Assembly (NCBI GenBank): GCA_900473185.1
Contig: UCKU01000008.1
Coordinates: forward strand, 62,001 to 126,000
Origin: Hyphomicrobiales bacterium
GTDB taxonomy: Bacteria; Pseudomonadota; Alphaproteobacteria; Rhizobiales; Rhizobiaceae
Direction of reading: 5' to 3'
Length of the DNA: 64,000 nucleotides
The position numbers and the translations under genes are program-made. The notes below the pieces were generated by a model that was given only the letters and a program-made list of their open reading frames with translations, did no database searches and was not told the DNA's origin. Positions 19,176 to 27,858 of this stretch are shown one piece after another. The stretch's first letter is position 1. Every line of letters starts with the position of its first letter.

Positions 19176-21140
19176 TCAGAATTCTTCCCAGTTGTCTCCG
19201 GCCGGAGAGGCGAGTGTCCTGGCGGCGCCGCCGCCTGTGAATGCGCCCGCGACCTTGCCCATGAGGCGCCGTGCGGGTGAAGGTTTGGGATGCGAGGCTG
19301 CGGGGGCTTCTCGCGGCGTTTGACGGGCGCTCATGCCCTCGCCGATATTGAACTGCCGAACCAGCTGCGTCAGGTTTTCCGCATCGGTTGCGAGAGTGTG
19401 GCTGGCGGCGTTCGTTTCTTCCACCATGGCCGCATTCTTCTGCGTCACCTGATCCATCTGGCTGATGGCTGTATTGATCTCGTTCAGTCCGACTGATTGT
19501 TCGCGCGCAGAGGTTACGATTGATTTAACATGACCGTCGATACGCAGAACATCTTCGCCGATCTGGCGCAAAGCCTCGCCGGCGGCAGTCACCAGTTCGC
19601 CGCCGATTTTGACTTCGGCGCCGGATTTTCCGATCAAGGTCTTGATATCCTTGGCTGCTCCGGCTGCGCGGCCGGCCAGTTCGCGCACTTCCTGGGCGAC
19701 GACCGCAAAACCCTTGCCGGCTTCGCCCGCCCGCGCCGCTTCGACGCCGGCGTTGAGTGCCAGCAGATTCGTCTGGAAAGCAATCTCATCAATGACGTTG
19801 ATGATGGTGCCGATCTCGCGGGAAGCGCCTTCGATTCGCTCCATCGCGGCCATCGCATCGCCGACGATCGCATCGGATTTCTCGGTGTTCTGGCGAGTGT
19901 GAGCGACCATGTTGCCGACTTCCTCGGCGCGGTTGGTGGCGTTACGGACGGTGGCGGTGATCTCGTCCAGCGCCGCCGAGGTCTCTTCCAGGGAAGCGGC
20001 CTGTTGTTCTGTGCGCTTGGCAAGGTCGTCGGCGGCGGCTCGCATCTGGTGGCTGTTGGCCTGAATCGAGCCGCTGTTCTGGGCAATGTCGCTCATGGCC
20101 CTGCGCAGGCGCAAGGCAGTCTGGTTGAAATCCTGACGCAGCCTTTCCAGCTCGTCGCGGAATGGCTGGTCGATGGTCGCCGTCAGATCGCCGTTGGCAA
20201 GGCGGGTGAGGCCCTGAGCGAGCGCCATGACGGCGGCGCTGAGCGCTTCCGCATCAGCAAGCTTGGCAGATTCGCGCTCACGGCGCTCGGCATCGCTGCG
20301 CTGGCGATCGGTCTCGGTGCGGGCCTCCAGATCGATCTTTTCGATGGCGGCAAGGCGGAAGCGTTCGGCGGCGCGCGCCATTTCGCCGATCTCGTCGCCG
20401 CGTTCCTTGCCGGCGACGTCGCTCGCCAGATCACCGTTCAGAATGCGCAGCATGCTTTCGCGCACGGAGACAATGCCGCGTCGGATGGAGCCGCCGTGAA
20501 TATACTGTAGCGCAGCCATGGTGAGGATGGCGATGACGCCGAGCGCGATCTGGATGATCAGCGAGTTGTGGGAGGTTTCGTTGGCGCTTTCGATGTGCTT
20601 GCGGGCAAAGACGGTGCCGTCATTGGCGAATTTGTCGAGGGTGCCGGTCAGCTTGTCGCCGGCCGCGTCGATACGATCGTCGATCTTGTCGAATTCGGCG
20701 TCAGGCGCGCCCTGTTCGACGAGCGCCTTGAGATCCACCTGGATGGCCTGGCGAAGCGCGCCGACATCGGCATCATAGCTTTTCAAGAGGTCGCCGGCCT
20801 TCAGCTCATCGGCGAGCATGGCCATTTCCTTGGAACCGCTTGAGAGGGTTGCGAGCGAGTCCGCGACGACTTTCAGGCGGTCGGGCTGGATGGTCTTCTC
20901 GTCCTTGTCGACGATCGTGTCCATGGCGGCGAGAACCAGTGTGAGGCTGGCGACACGCATGTCATTGATGGTGTCGATGCTCTGCTGGATCTCATCAGTG
21001 CGGCGCAGGCCGGTATCGACCTGAGTGTTCTCGTACCAGCCGATGCCGAGCATCGAGCCGAAGCCGATGAAGGCGGCTCCGCCGAGCGTCCAGAGCCGCT
21101 GGCCGACCGAAAGGTTTCTGCGAACCGTCGAATTTGTCAT
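19176..21140 (-). CDS. Methyl-accepting chemotaxis protein
   Basis: A 654-residue transmembrane chemoreceptor. TM1 is about residues 16-36 and TM2 about 194-214, flanking a mostly helical periplasmic domain of the four-helix-bundle type. A HAMP segment follows (RRGIVSVRESMLRILNGDLA) and the cytoplasmic signalling domain has the hairpin tip DEIAFQTNLLALNAGVEAAR. The C-terminus ends NWEEF, resembling the NWETF pentapeptide that tethers CheR/CheB in high-abundance receptors. The ligand is unknown. It precedes cheW in the same transcript. Confidence 0.94.
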   Translation of the reverse strand: MTNSTVRRNLSVGQRLWTLGGAAFIGFGSMLGIGWYENTQVDTGLRRTDEIQQSIDTINDMRVASLTLVLAAMDTIVDKDEKTIQPDRLKVVADSLATLSSGSKEMAMLADELKAGDLLKSYDADVGALRQAIQVDLKALVEQGAPDAEFDKIDDRIDAAGDKLTGTLDKFANDGTVFARKHIESANETSHNSLIIQIALGVIAILTMAALQYIHGGSIRRGIVSVRESMLRILNGDLASDVAGKERGDEIGEMARAAERFRLAAIEKIDLEARTETDRQRSDAERRERESAKLADAEALSAAVMALAQGLTRLANGDLTATIDQPFRDELERLRQDFNQTALRLRRAMSDIAQNSGSIQANSHQMRAAADDLAKRTEQQAASLEETSAALDEITATVRNATNRAEEVGNMVAHTRQNTEKSDAIVGDAMAAMERIEGASREIGTIINVIDEIAFQTNLLALNAGVEAARAGEAGKGFAVVAQEVRELAGRAAGAAKDIKTLIGKSGAEVKIGGELVTAAGEALRQIGEDVLRIDGHVKSIVTSAREQSVGLNEINTAISQMDQVTQKNAAMVEETNAASHTLATDAENLTQLVRQFNIGEGMSARQTPREAPAASHPKPSPARRLMGKVAGAFTGGGAARTLASPAGDNWEEF

Positions 21141-21484
21141 AAAGCCACCCTCCGCCCCAGGCGGTTTTTAGTTCCCTCGATTTTTATGCTGATCCGGTTC
21201 ATGCTCCGGCCGACATCATGTCGGAACAGTGCCGAAGCACTGTGTGCATTACTAAATATAGATATCCGAAATTAAGCCTTTCCTAACGATATATTTCTTG
21301 GGTTTGCTTCGAGACCTCAGCGGCAAGCCGTTAGAAAGGTGTGATAATTCGTCTTTGTACGACTTTTTCTCAGGACGTTTGCCCGCGTCTGGCATTCATC
21401 AAGGTGGGGCAATTAATCACGGGTGAGAAAACGCATTCTTGAATTGCGTGGCTGCGATCGCGACTATAATCACACAGGCGAGAC

Positions 21485-21512
21485 GGATGGGGGCATCCGG
21501 ACTTTTGTTTTT
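21485..21512 (+). terminator. Terminator-like hairpin in the sco leader
   Basis: GGATG / CATCC (21485-21489 with 21494-21498) with a GGGG loop, then GGACTTTTGTTTTT. If the TATAAT at 21465-21470 is a real -10, a transcript would reach this hairpin within about 20 bases, so it could act as an attenuator or end of a very short RNA. The stem is short; function is uncertain. Confidence 0.35.
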
Positions 21513-21560
21513 ATGCAATTCCGGACGCAAGACCGCTGCGCACTTTTGCTGGAATTGCTA
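21513..21560. repeat. Rhizobial intergenic palindromic repeat (copy 1)
   Basis: Outer arms GCAATTCC (21515-21522) and GGAATTGC (21551-21558) enclose the core CGCAAGACCGCTGCGCACTT and following TTGC. The 24-base core recurs with three substitutions at 63700-63723 in the thyA-folA gap, which shows it is a dispersed repeat. I recall similar elements as very common in Rhizobium genomes. It abuts the sco ribosome site. Confidence 0.7.
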
Positions 21561-21574
21561 GCAAGGAAAGTACC

Positions 21575-22177
21575 ATGAAGAATTTCCGTATCGCCGTCTG
21601 GATCGCAGTGCTGCTGCTTGCCGGCGTGCTCGGCTGGTTCACGCTGGACCAGAGCCGGACGAGGGAAGTGGTGGCCGAGGGGCCATTCGGCGTGCCGTTC
21701 ACGCTGGTATCGCAGAGTGGCCAGCCGATTACGGAGCAGGCCCTGCGCGGTAAGCCGACGGCCTTGTTCTTCGGCTTTACGCATTGCCCTGAGGTCTGCC
21801 CGACGACCCTCTTCGAGCTCAACGGCTGGATGGAGAAGGTCGATCCCCAGGGCAATAAGCTGCAGGCTTATTTCGTCACCGTCGATCCCGAGCGCGATAC
21901 GCCCGAGATCATGAACGAGTACGTCTCCAACGTTTCCAAGCGCATTACGGGCATTTCCGGCCCGCCGGACAAGATCGCCGACGTCATCAAGGGCTTCCGC
22001 GTCTATGCCAAGAAGGTGCCTGTGGACCAGAACAATCCTGATGGAGATTACACGATGGACCATACGGCCTCGGTCTTCCTGCTCGATTCGGCCGGGCGTT
22101 TTGCGGGAACGATCTCCTATGGCGAAAACCCCGATACGGCGATAAAGAAGCTTGAGAATCTCGTCGCCAAGGGATGA
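21575..22177 (+). CDS. SCO1/SenC family copper chaperone
   Basis: A 200-residue membrane-anchored thioredoxin-fold protein of the SCO1/SenC/PrrC family, which delivers copper to the CuA centre of cytochrome oxidase or acts in thiol redox. An N-terminal anchor (residues 6-24, RIAVWIAVLLLAGVLGWF) is followed by the copper site CPEVC (C71, C75) and the later His in DYTMDHTASVFLL. VTVDPERDTPE is another family motif. The ribosome site AAGGAAAG lies at the edge of a palindromic repeat. No oxidase genes are adjacent. Confidence 0.92.
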   Translation: MKNFRIAVWIAVLLLAGVLGWFTLDQSRTREVVAEGPFGVPFTLVSQSGQPITEQALRGKPTALFFGFTHCPEVCPTTLFELNGWMEKVDPQGNKLQAYFVTVDPERDTPEIMNEYVSNVSKRITGISGPPDKIADVIKGFRVYAKKVPVDQNNPDGDYTMDHTASVFLLDSAGRFAGTISYGENPDTAIKKLENLVAKG

Positions 22178-22236
22178 CCGGCAGCTGAATATGTTGGAAC
22201 CGGGAGCGGGCGACGCAACCGGAAAGATTGCCTATC

Positions 22237-23115
22237 GTGAGTGAAATCCGCCTTTACGTGTCGACGACTGAAAAGCAGGCCGAGGAAATCCTCGACCTTC
22301 TGAGCGAGGTCTTCGGCGAAGAAGATTTTGCCATCGGCACGACCGAGATCGACGAGAAGAAAGATATCTGGGAAGCCTCCGTCTACATGATGGCGGAGGA
22401 AGAGGCGGATGTGCGCACTCGTATCGAGGCGGCGCTGAAGGATGCTTTCCCGAATGCCGCGCTGTCGCGAGAGGTCATTCCGGATGTGGACTGGGTGGTC
22501 AAATCGCTTGAAGGGCTGAAGCCCGTCAGGGCGGGGCGCTTCCTTGTTCATGGCTCGCATGATCGCGACAAGGTGCGCACGGGTGACATCGCCATCGAGA
22601 TCGATGCCGGCCAGGCTTTCGGCACCGGCCATCACGGCACGACGGCCGGCTGCCTGGAGGTGATCGACCGGGTGGTCCGGGCACGCAAGGTGCGCAATGC
22701 GCTGGATCTCGGCACGGGAAGCGGCGTGCTGGCAATTGCCGTGCGCAAGCTGCGCAACATTCCCGTGCTTGCAACCGATATCGACCCGATCGCGGTCCGT
22801 GTCGCGGCCGAGAATGTTCGGCGCAACGGCATCGCCAGCGGCATCAGCACGGTGACGGCACCCGGCTTCCATTCGACCGCCTTTTCCGAACATGGACCTT
22901 TCGACCTCATCATCGCCAATATTCTGGCGCGGCCGCTGATCAGAATGGCGCCGCAGCTCGTCACCAATCTGGCGCCGGGCGGATCGGTGATCCTGTCCGG
23001 CATCCTTGCCAGCCAGCGCTGGAAGGTGATTGCCGCCTATAATGGCGCGAAGCTTCGCCACGTGCGCACGATCTGGCGCAATGGCTGGGTGACGATCCAT
23101 CTCGATCGTCCATAA
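22237..23115 (+). CDS. prmA: Ribosomal protein L11 methyltransferase
   Basis: A SAM-dependent methyltransferase that trimethylates ribosomal protein L11. In the 292-residue product the N-terminal substrate-recognition domain (SEIRLYVSTTEKQAEEIL) is followed by a class I methyltransferase fold with motif I LDLGTGSGVLAIAV and the NPPY-like segment FDLIIANILARPL typical of PrmA. The GTG at 22237 is chosen: it is about ten bases from the GGAAAG ribosome site, whereas the TTG at 22228 would be too close. It follows sco by 59 bases and may be in the same transcript. Confidence 0.93.
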   Translation: MSEIRLYVSTTEKQAEEILDLLSEVFGEEDFAIGTTEIDEKKDIWEASVYMMAEEEADVRTRIEAALKDAFPNAALSREVIPDVDWVVKSLEGLKPVRAGRFLVHGSHDRDKVRTGDIAIEIDAGQAFGTGHHGTTAGCLEVIDRVVRARKVRNALDLGTGSGVLAIAVRKLRNIPVLATDIDPIAVRVAAENVRRNGIASGISTVTAPGFHSTAFSEHGPFDLIIANILARPLIRMAPQLVTNLAPGGSVILSGILASQRWKVIAAYNGAKLRHVRTIWRNGWVTIHLDRP

Positions 23116-23132
23116 TCTAAGGGAATTCCAAA

Positions 23133-23165
23133 CAAGAAAAAAGGCGGTGCCAGGGGCACCGCCTT
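23133..23165 (-). terminator. Intrinsic terminator for small minus-strand gene
   Basis: Perfect 11-bp stem AAGGCGGTGCC / GGCACCGCCTT (23141-23151 with 23155-23165), AGG loop, with the T-rich tract on the minus strand (complement of 23134-23142). It therefore ends transcripts coming from the small gene at 23286-23459; the same stem could also stall plus-strand transcripts leaving prmA. Confidence 0.82.
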
Positions 23166-23285
23166 GGACCGGCATTTAAATCCGGTCTTGCCCGCGAGCT
23201 CGAAGGAGGAGGATGCTCAAGCGGGCACTACTGCATTCCGATAGGCCTGTCCGGTGGAGGGAGGAGGATCGGAAGGGCTTTAAGC

Positions 23286-23459
23286 TCAGAATGCGTAGCT
23301 CGGTGCGCCCTTGTGGCGCGTGGAACGCTGGCCTGCTGCGAGCACCTTGAGGCTATCCTCATTCTGCGGGCGGCGGGCGCCAATGACGTGACGCACAGTC
23401 TGGCGTTCGCCAGCCTGTACCGGGCTGCTGTAAGCGAAGCGCGAGAGAGAGGCGGTCAT
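23286..23459 (-). CDS. Small basic protein of unknown function (57 aa)
   Basis: A 57-residue ORF beginning MTASLSRFAYSSPVQAGERQ and ending KGAPSYAF. It has an AAAGGA ribosome site in front of the ATG at 23457-23459 and an own intrinsic terminator downstream. The composition is basic and polar with no membrane segment or known motif; I do not recognise a family. The frame could extend upstream to 23603, but that part reads as noncoding and has no ribosome site. A small palindrome GGTTC-GTCGT-GAACC (about 23478-23492) lies in its leader. Evidence for expression is the ribosome site plus terminator. Confidence 0.6.
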   Translation of the reverse strand: MTASLSRFAYSSPVQAGERQTVRHVIGARRPQNEDSLKVLAAGQRSTRHKGAPSYAF

Positions 23460-23737
23460 TTCAAAAAATCCTTTGTTGATGGTTCGTCGTGAACCGTTCG
23501 ATGCGCTGTATATAGCTATTCCGTCATGCGGTGGCAGAGGGTTTGTTTCATTGCAGCCATGCGCGTAATGCATGAAGCGTGCCAGTTTCCCACATCGAGA
23601 CACATTTCTGCCAAATTATTGGGCGGCCAAGCCTTCCCAGGCGCTTCGCGTCGCTTTTTCTCCCCAATGACTGAAAATTCGCTAACATGGCCGTTATCCC
23701 ATTAACCGGATTCGTTTCATTCATTCGGGTTTCCAGC

Positions 23738-25573
23738 ATGTTCCAGTCTTTCGAAGTCACCTCCACGCCGCAGTTCGGCAGGGAACGGGTTTCCGCACTG
23801 CGCGCCAGTTTCGATGCGCTCGGCATCGATGCTTTCCTTGTGCCGCGCGCCGATGAATATAACGGCGAGTACGTGCCTGCCTGCGCGGAGCGGCTCTCCT
23901 GGCTGACGGGCTTCACCGGCTCTGCGGGCATTGCGCTGATCACCCGGACCGAAGCGATCGTCTATGTCGACGGGCGCTATGTGACGCAGCTTGCCGAGCA
24001 GGTGGATGGCTCCGTCTTCACAGGCGGCGATCTCGTCAACGAGCCGCCGCATGTCTGGCTGCCGGCGCATGGCAAGAAAGGGCTGAAGCTCGGCATCGAT
24101 CCTTGGCTGCATTCGGGTGCTGAGGTGCGCAAGCTCGAAAAGGCGCTGTCGGAGATCGGCGGCGCACTGGTTTTCCTGCCGCATAATCCGCTCGACAAGC
24201 TCTGGGCTGACCGGCCGGCGGAACCGCTTGGGCCTGTCGTCATCCAGAATGTGGCGCAGGCCGGTATTCTCGCCAAGGACAAGATCGCCACCATTGCCGC
24301 CGATGTCGGCAAGAAGAATCTCAAGGCAGTGCTCATCGCCGACCCGTCTTCCATTGCCTGGATCTTCAATATCCGCGGCGCCGACGTGCCGCATACGCCG
24401 CATCCGCTGGCGCGCGCCATCATCCATGCCGACGGCAAGGCGGAGATCTTCCTCGACAAGCGCAAGACCGGCATCGAGCCGGAAGCCTATCTCGCGCAGA
24501 TCGCCACCCAGCTTGCGCCCTCGCTGCTGGATGATAAGCTCGCTGCGGTCGCCAAGGATGGCGGCCGCATCCTCATCGATCCCGATATCGCCTCCTATGC
24601 GCTCGCCGAGATCATCCGCAAGGCTGGCGGCGAAGTCGTGGAAGGTGTCGATCCGGCAAAGCTGCCGCGGGCTGTGAAGAACAGCGTCGAGATCAATGGC
24701 TCGGCCGCCGCCCATCTGCAGGATGGTGCGGCCATGGTGGAGTTTCTCTACTGGCTGTCGCAGAGCAAGCCCGGCACGATCACCGAAATTGGCGCCGCCG
24801 AACGGCTGGAAGCGGCGCGCGCCAGGCTGGGTCAGAGCATGCAGAACCCGCTGAAGGATATTTCCTTCGACACGATCTCGGGTGCCGGCGAACATGCGGC
24901 CATCATGCACTACCGGGTGACGACGGCGACCGACCGGCATATCCACCTGGGCGAACTCTTCCTGATCGATTCCGGCGCGCAATATATCAACGGCACGACC
25001 GATATCACCCGCACTGTCGGCATCGGTGCTGTCAGCGAAGAGCACAAACGCTTCTTCACATTGGTGCTGAAGGGCATGATCCAGATCAGCACGGCGCGTT
25101 TCCCGAAGGGCACGCGCGGCTGCGATCTCGATCCGCTGGCGCGCATCGCGCTATGGCGGGCAGGGGCCGATTTCGCGCATGGCACGGGCCATGGTGTCGG
25201 CTCCTACCTCTCGGTTCACGAGGGGCCGCAGCGCATTTCGCGGCTTTCGACGCAGGAGCTGCTGCCAGGCATGATCCTCTCCAACGAGCCGGGTTACTAT
25301 CGGCCGGGCCATTTCGGCATCCGCATCGAGAACCTGATTTATGTGCGGGAGGCTGAAACGATCGATGGCGGCGACATGCCGATGCTCGGCTTCGAGACGC
25401 TGACCTTCTGCCCGATCGACCGCAACATCGTCATCCCCGAATTGCTGACGCATGACGAGCTGCACTGGTTCAACGAGTACCACCGCCAGACCCGCGAGGC
25501 GCTGATGCCGCTGATCCACGACCATGACGTCAAGGCATGGCTGGAGAATGCGACTTTACCGTTGGAATACTGA
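23738..25573 (+). CDS. pepP: Xaa-Pro aminopeptidase (M24B family)
   Basis: A cytosolic metallopeptidase that removes N-terminal residues preceding proline. The 611-residue product is the long XPNPEP1-like form: two creatinase-like N-terminal domains, then the pita-bread M24 domain with metal ligands in FLIDSGAQYINGTTDITRT (two Asp), HGTGHGVGSYLSVHEGP (His), SNEPGYYRPG (Glu) and RIENLIYV (Glu), and a C-terminal extension. The ATG at 23738 (MFQSFEVTSTPQFG) is preferred to 23687 because the family begins there. The gene symbol is by analogy. Confidence 0.92.
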   Translation: MFQSFEVTSTPQFGRERVSALRASFDALGIDAFLVPRADEYNGEYVPACAERLSWLTGFTGSAGIALITRTEAIVYVDGRYVTQLAEQVDGSVFTGGDLVNEPPHVWLPAHGKKGLKLGIDPWLHSGAEVRKLEKALSEIGGALVFLPHNPLDKLWADRPAEPLGPVVIQNVAQAGILAKDKIATIAADVGKKNLKAVLIADPSSIAWIFNIRGADVPHTPHPLARAIIHADGKAEIFLDKRKTGIEPEAYLAQIATQLAPSLLDDKLAAVAKDGGRILIDPDIASYALAEIIRKAGGEVVEGVDPAKLPRAVKNSVEINGSAAAHLQDGAAMVEFLYWLSQSKPGTITEIGAAERLEAARARLGQSMQNPLKDISFDTISGAGEHAAIMHYRVTTATDRHIHLGELFLIDSGAQYINGTTDITRTVGIGAVSEEHKRFFTLVLKGMIQISTARFPKGTRGCDLDPLARIALWRAGADFAHGTGHGVGSYLSVHEGPQRISRLSTQELLPGMILSNEPGYYRPGHFGIRIENLIYVREAETIDGGDMPMLGFETLTFCPIDRNIVIPELLTHDELHWFNEYHRQTREALMPLIHDHDVKAWLENATLPLEY

Positions 25574-25596
25574 GCGCCGGATATCCGGTCCTCGGT

Positions 25597-25905
25597 TCAG
25601 AGACCGACCGTGTGCCGCCAGGTCATCACGATGATCCAGGCGGCCACGAGCATCCAGGTGTGCGAGAAACGCAGGCCGATGATGAGGGCGACTGCGAGCG
25701 CCAGTTTCGAATCCCAACCACCGATGAAGAAGGCGGGGGCGACAAGCGTCGTCAGCACTGCTGCCGGCACGGCGTTGAGTGCTGCTTCCATGCGCGGCGG
25801 TATGCGCTTCATCTTGGTGATCATGATGTAGCCGCCGATGCGGGTCGCGAAGGTCGCGGCTGCAGCAGCCAGAATCACGAGAGCCATGTGGAGATCGAAC
25901 TGCAT
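25597..25905 (-). CDS. azlD: AzlD family branched-chain amino acid exporter subunit
   Basis: A 102-residue membrane protein with about three to four transmembrane segments (ALVILAAAAATFATRIGGYI, MEAALNAVPAAVLTTLVAPA, LALAVALIIGL, LVAAWIIVMTW). AzlD-type small subunits pair with AzlC to export branched-chain amino acids or analogues. The ATG at 25905 lies one base after the azlC stop, so the genes are coupled. A longer frame from 25947 overlaps azlC and is rejected. Confidence 0.88.
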   Translation of the reverse strand: MQFDLHMALVILAAAAATFATRIGGYIMITKMKRIPPRMEAALNAVPAAVLTTLVAPAFFIGGWDSKLALAVALIIGLRFSHTWMLVAAWIIVMTWRHTVGL

Positions 25906-25906
25906 C

Positions 25907-26638
25907 TCAGACCTCGTGGTTTTCGGTGTTGAGAGCGTCGGCTTCAAGATCCGGTTCCTCGGCGGGCAGGGGCATCAGCGCGGCGAGGATGATGCCTGCC
26001 GCAGCGCCCAGGCTCACATGCCACGGGGAGCCGACGAAATGATAGGCGATGACCGAGGCGACGGCGCTTGTCAGCGCCACAGCCAGGAAATTGTCGCGCT
26101 TGCGGAAGCCGAGCACGATGCCGAGGAAATAGGCCGGAAGCAGGATATCGAGGCCGATCGTCTTCGGATCGCCAATGAGGGACCCGAGCATGCCGCCGAT
26201 GAGGCTGATGATGACCCAGGGAATGTAAATGATGATGCCGAAGCCGAGATACCAGGTGAAGGTAACGGGCTGACCTGCCTCACCGCGCCTGACGGTCTCG
26301 GCAAATTGCGGATCGACCAGCAGGAAGAAGGTGAAGAACTTCTGGATCGCCGTGAAATGCCTGATGTAGCGGGCAATCGCCGCAGAATAGAGCACGTGGC
26401 GGAAGTTGACCGCGAGGATCGATAGAACGATCACCCAAGCCTGCACATTGTGGCCGAAAAGCTCGATGCCGACCAGCTGACTGGCGCCCGCATAGACGGT
26501 GGCGCTCATGAAGGTAAGTTCGGAGAGCGACATGCCCTGCTCGGCGGCAAGGGCGCCGAACAGCGCTCCGAAGGGGGCAGAAGCGAGCGCCACGGGAAAG
26601 CCGCCCCGCAAACCTTCGACAAAGTCGGCGCGATTCAT
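25907..26638 (-). CDS. azlC: AzlC family amino acid exporter subunit
   Basis: A 243-residue integral membrane protein of the LIV-E/AzlC family, with the conserved N-terminal GFPVALASAPFGALFGALA, the motif TVYAGASQLVGIELF, and VNFRHVLYSAAIA. It forms a two-component exporter with the downstream AzlD; known relatives export leucine analogues (Bacillus AzlCD) or branched-chain amino acids and methionine (Corynebacterium BrnFE). It is divergent from the DUF2164 gene with a 134-base gap. No AzlB-type regulator is adjacent. Confidence 0.9.
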   Translation of the reverse strand: MNRADFVEGLRGGFPVALASAPFGALFGALAAEQGMSLSELTFMSATVYAGASQLVGIELFGHNVQAWVIVLSILAVNFRHVLYSAAIARYIRHFTAIQKFFTFFLLVDPQFAETVRRGEAGQPVTFTWYLGFGIIIYIPWVIISLIGGMLGSLIGDPKTIGLDILLPAYFLGIVLGFRKRDNFLAVALTSAVASVIAYHFVGSPWHVSLGAAAGIILAALMPLPAEEPDLEADALNTENHEV

Positions 26639-26772
26639 GGGATTAGATCCTGTTGGAATTGAAATTTCCCTCTATGGTGTCTCATCTGCTGCGGCAATTG
26701 AATTTCCTTGATTCATCAATCGATTTTGCTGAAGCGTTACCGGCTTACGTCACCGGCGATGTGAGGGAGACA

Positions 26773-27024
26773 ATGAAGAAGATCGAATTTACGAAGGAAG
26801 AAAAGGCGGAAATCGTTTCGCGCATCCGGCAATATTTCGACCGTGAGCTCGACCCGATCGGCGCGCTGCCGGCCGAATTCCTGCTCGACTTCTTCGCCGA
26901 GAGGATCGGACCCTATTTCTATAATCGCGGCTTGAGAGATGCCCACGCCGCCTTCCTGAAGAAGATGGAGGATTTCGGAGAGGAGATCTATCTCTTGGAG
27001 CGCGAAGGCGAGAAGAACGGCTGA
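26773..27024 (+). CDS. DUF2164 family protein
   Basis: An 83-residue soluble protein starting MKKIEFTKEEKAEIVSRIRQ and containing YFDRELDPIGALPAEFLLDF and GPYFYNRGLRDAHAAF, the DUF2164 pattern. Function is unknown. The start at 26773 follows a GTGAGGGAGA ribosome site; the frame could extend to 26653 but the upstream part is atypical. It is convergent with pncA, the stop codons being directly adjacent (27022-27024 and 27025-27027). Confidence 0.82.
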   Translation: MKKIEFTKEEKAEIVSRIRQYFDRELDPIGALPAEFLLDFFAERIGPYFYNRGLRDAHAAFLKKMEDFGEEIYLLEREGEKNG

Positions 27025-27651
27025 TTAGGCAGCCAGAATATCTGCGCTGTTGACGATCTCAATGCCGTTCTGGCGCATCTCGTCGATGGCCGCTGCAACA
27101 CCTTCGGGCGTTATGCCACGGCTCGCGTCCTCGATGAAGCGGACCTTGACGCCGGGGATCAGCCCCAGCGCATCGAGCGCAGAGAATTTTACGCAATAAT
27201 CCGTCGCAAGCCCGCAGACGTCGAGTTCGGTGACGCCCTGATCCACCAGGAAATCGGCAAGGCCAGTCACGGCATACTGATCGTTGTCGCGGAAAGCGGA
27301 ATAGCTGTCGACGTTCTTGTTCTCGCCCTTCTGCTGGATGAGATCGATTTGGGCAGAGTGGAGCTCGGGGTGCAGCTCGGCGTCGCGCGTATATTGCACA
27401 CAGTGATCCGGCCACAACATCTGCGGTTTGCCGGAGAGTTCGCCCATTTCGAAAGGGTTCTTGTCGGGATGGGAGGAGGCGAAGCTGCCGTGGTCGGCCG
27501 GATGCCAGTCCTGCGAGGCGACGATGAGATCGTATTTGCCGCTGTCGATGAGGCTGTTGGCGACGGGAACAACTTCATGGCCATCCAGAACCGGCAGGTT
27601 GCCTCCGGGACAGAAGCCATTCTGAATATCGACCAGTAGCAACGCCTTCAT
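27025..27651 (-). CDS. pncA: Nicotinamidase/pyrazinamidase
   Basis: Hydrolyses nicotinamide to nicotinate in NAD salvage. The 208-residue isochorismatase-fold enzyme has the catalytic Asp8 in LLLVDIQNGFCPGG, the metal-binding DWHPADHGSF (Asp and two His), and the nucleophilic Cys in VCGLATDYCVKFSALDA. Length and motifs fit PncA well. The start at 27651 gives MKALLLVDIQNGF; the frame beyond it upstream is rejected because the catalytic strand is normally at the N-terminus. Confidence 0.94.
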   Translation of the reverse strand: MKALLLVDIQNGFCPGGNLPVLDGHEVVPVANSLIDSGKYDLIVASQDWHPADHGSFASSHPDKNPFEMGELSGKPQMLWPDHCVQYTRDAELHPELHSAQIDLIQQKGENKNVDSYSAFRDNDQYAVTGLADFLVDQGVTELDVCGLATDYCVKFSALDALGLIPGVKVRFIEDASRGITPEGVAAAIDEMRQNGIEIVNSADILAA

Positions 27652-27858
27652 CAAGCTATCCCTTACGCATATCGCATCGCAAAATGCCAATCGCATTCGG
27701 CGCAATCAACTAGTGGATTTCCGCGGGGCTGGGCGCAAGTGCTATTTCTAGTATGAAGAGTGGCAAATGGCAGCATCAACGTATTTTTCTGCCGCCGTTC
27801 ACGTTATACGCGAAAGCGGCAAGTATCTCGCGTTTTATATTAGGGTTTATGCATGCGG

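Larger units (their letters stand above)
21141..21574. other. Divergent intergenic region between mcp and sco
   Basis: 434 bases without a supportable gene. It holds two small palindromes in the mcp leader (CGACATCATGTCG at 21211-21223 and CAGTGC-CGAA-GCACTG at 21227-21242), an AT-rich stretch at 21245-21300 that could hold mcp promoter elements, a TATAAT hexamer at 21465-21470 in the sco direction (no well-spaced -35 recognised), a hairpin with a T run at 21485-21512, and a rhizobial palindromic repeat at 21513-21560. Confidence 0.5.
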
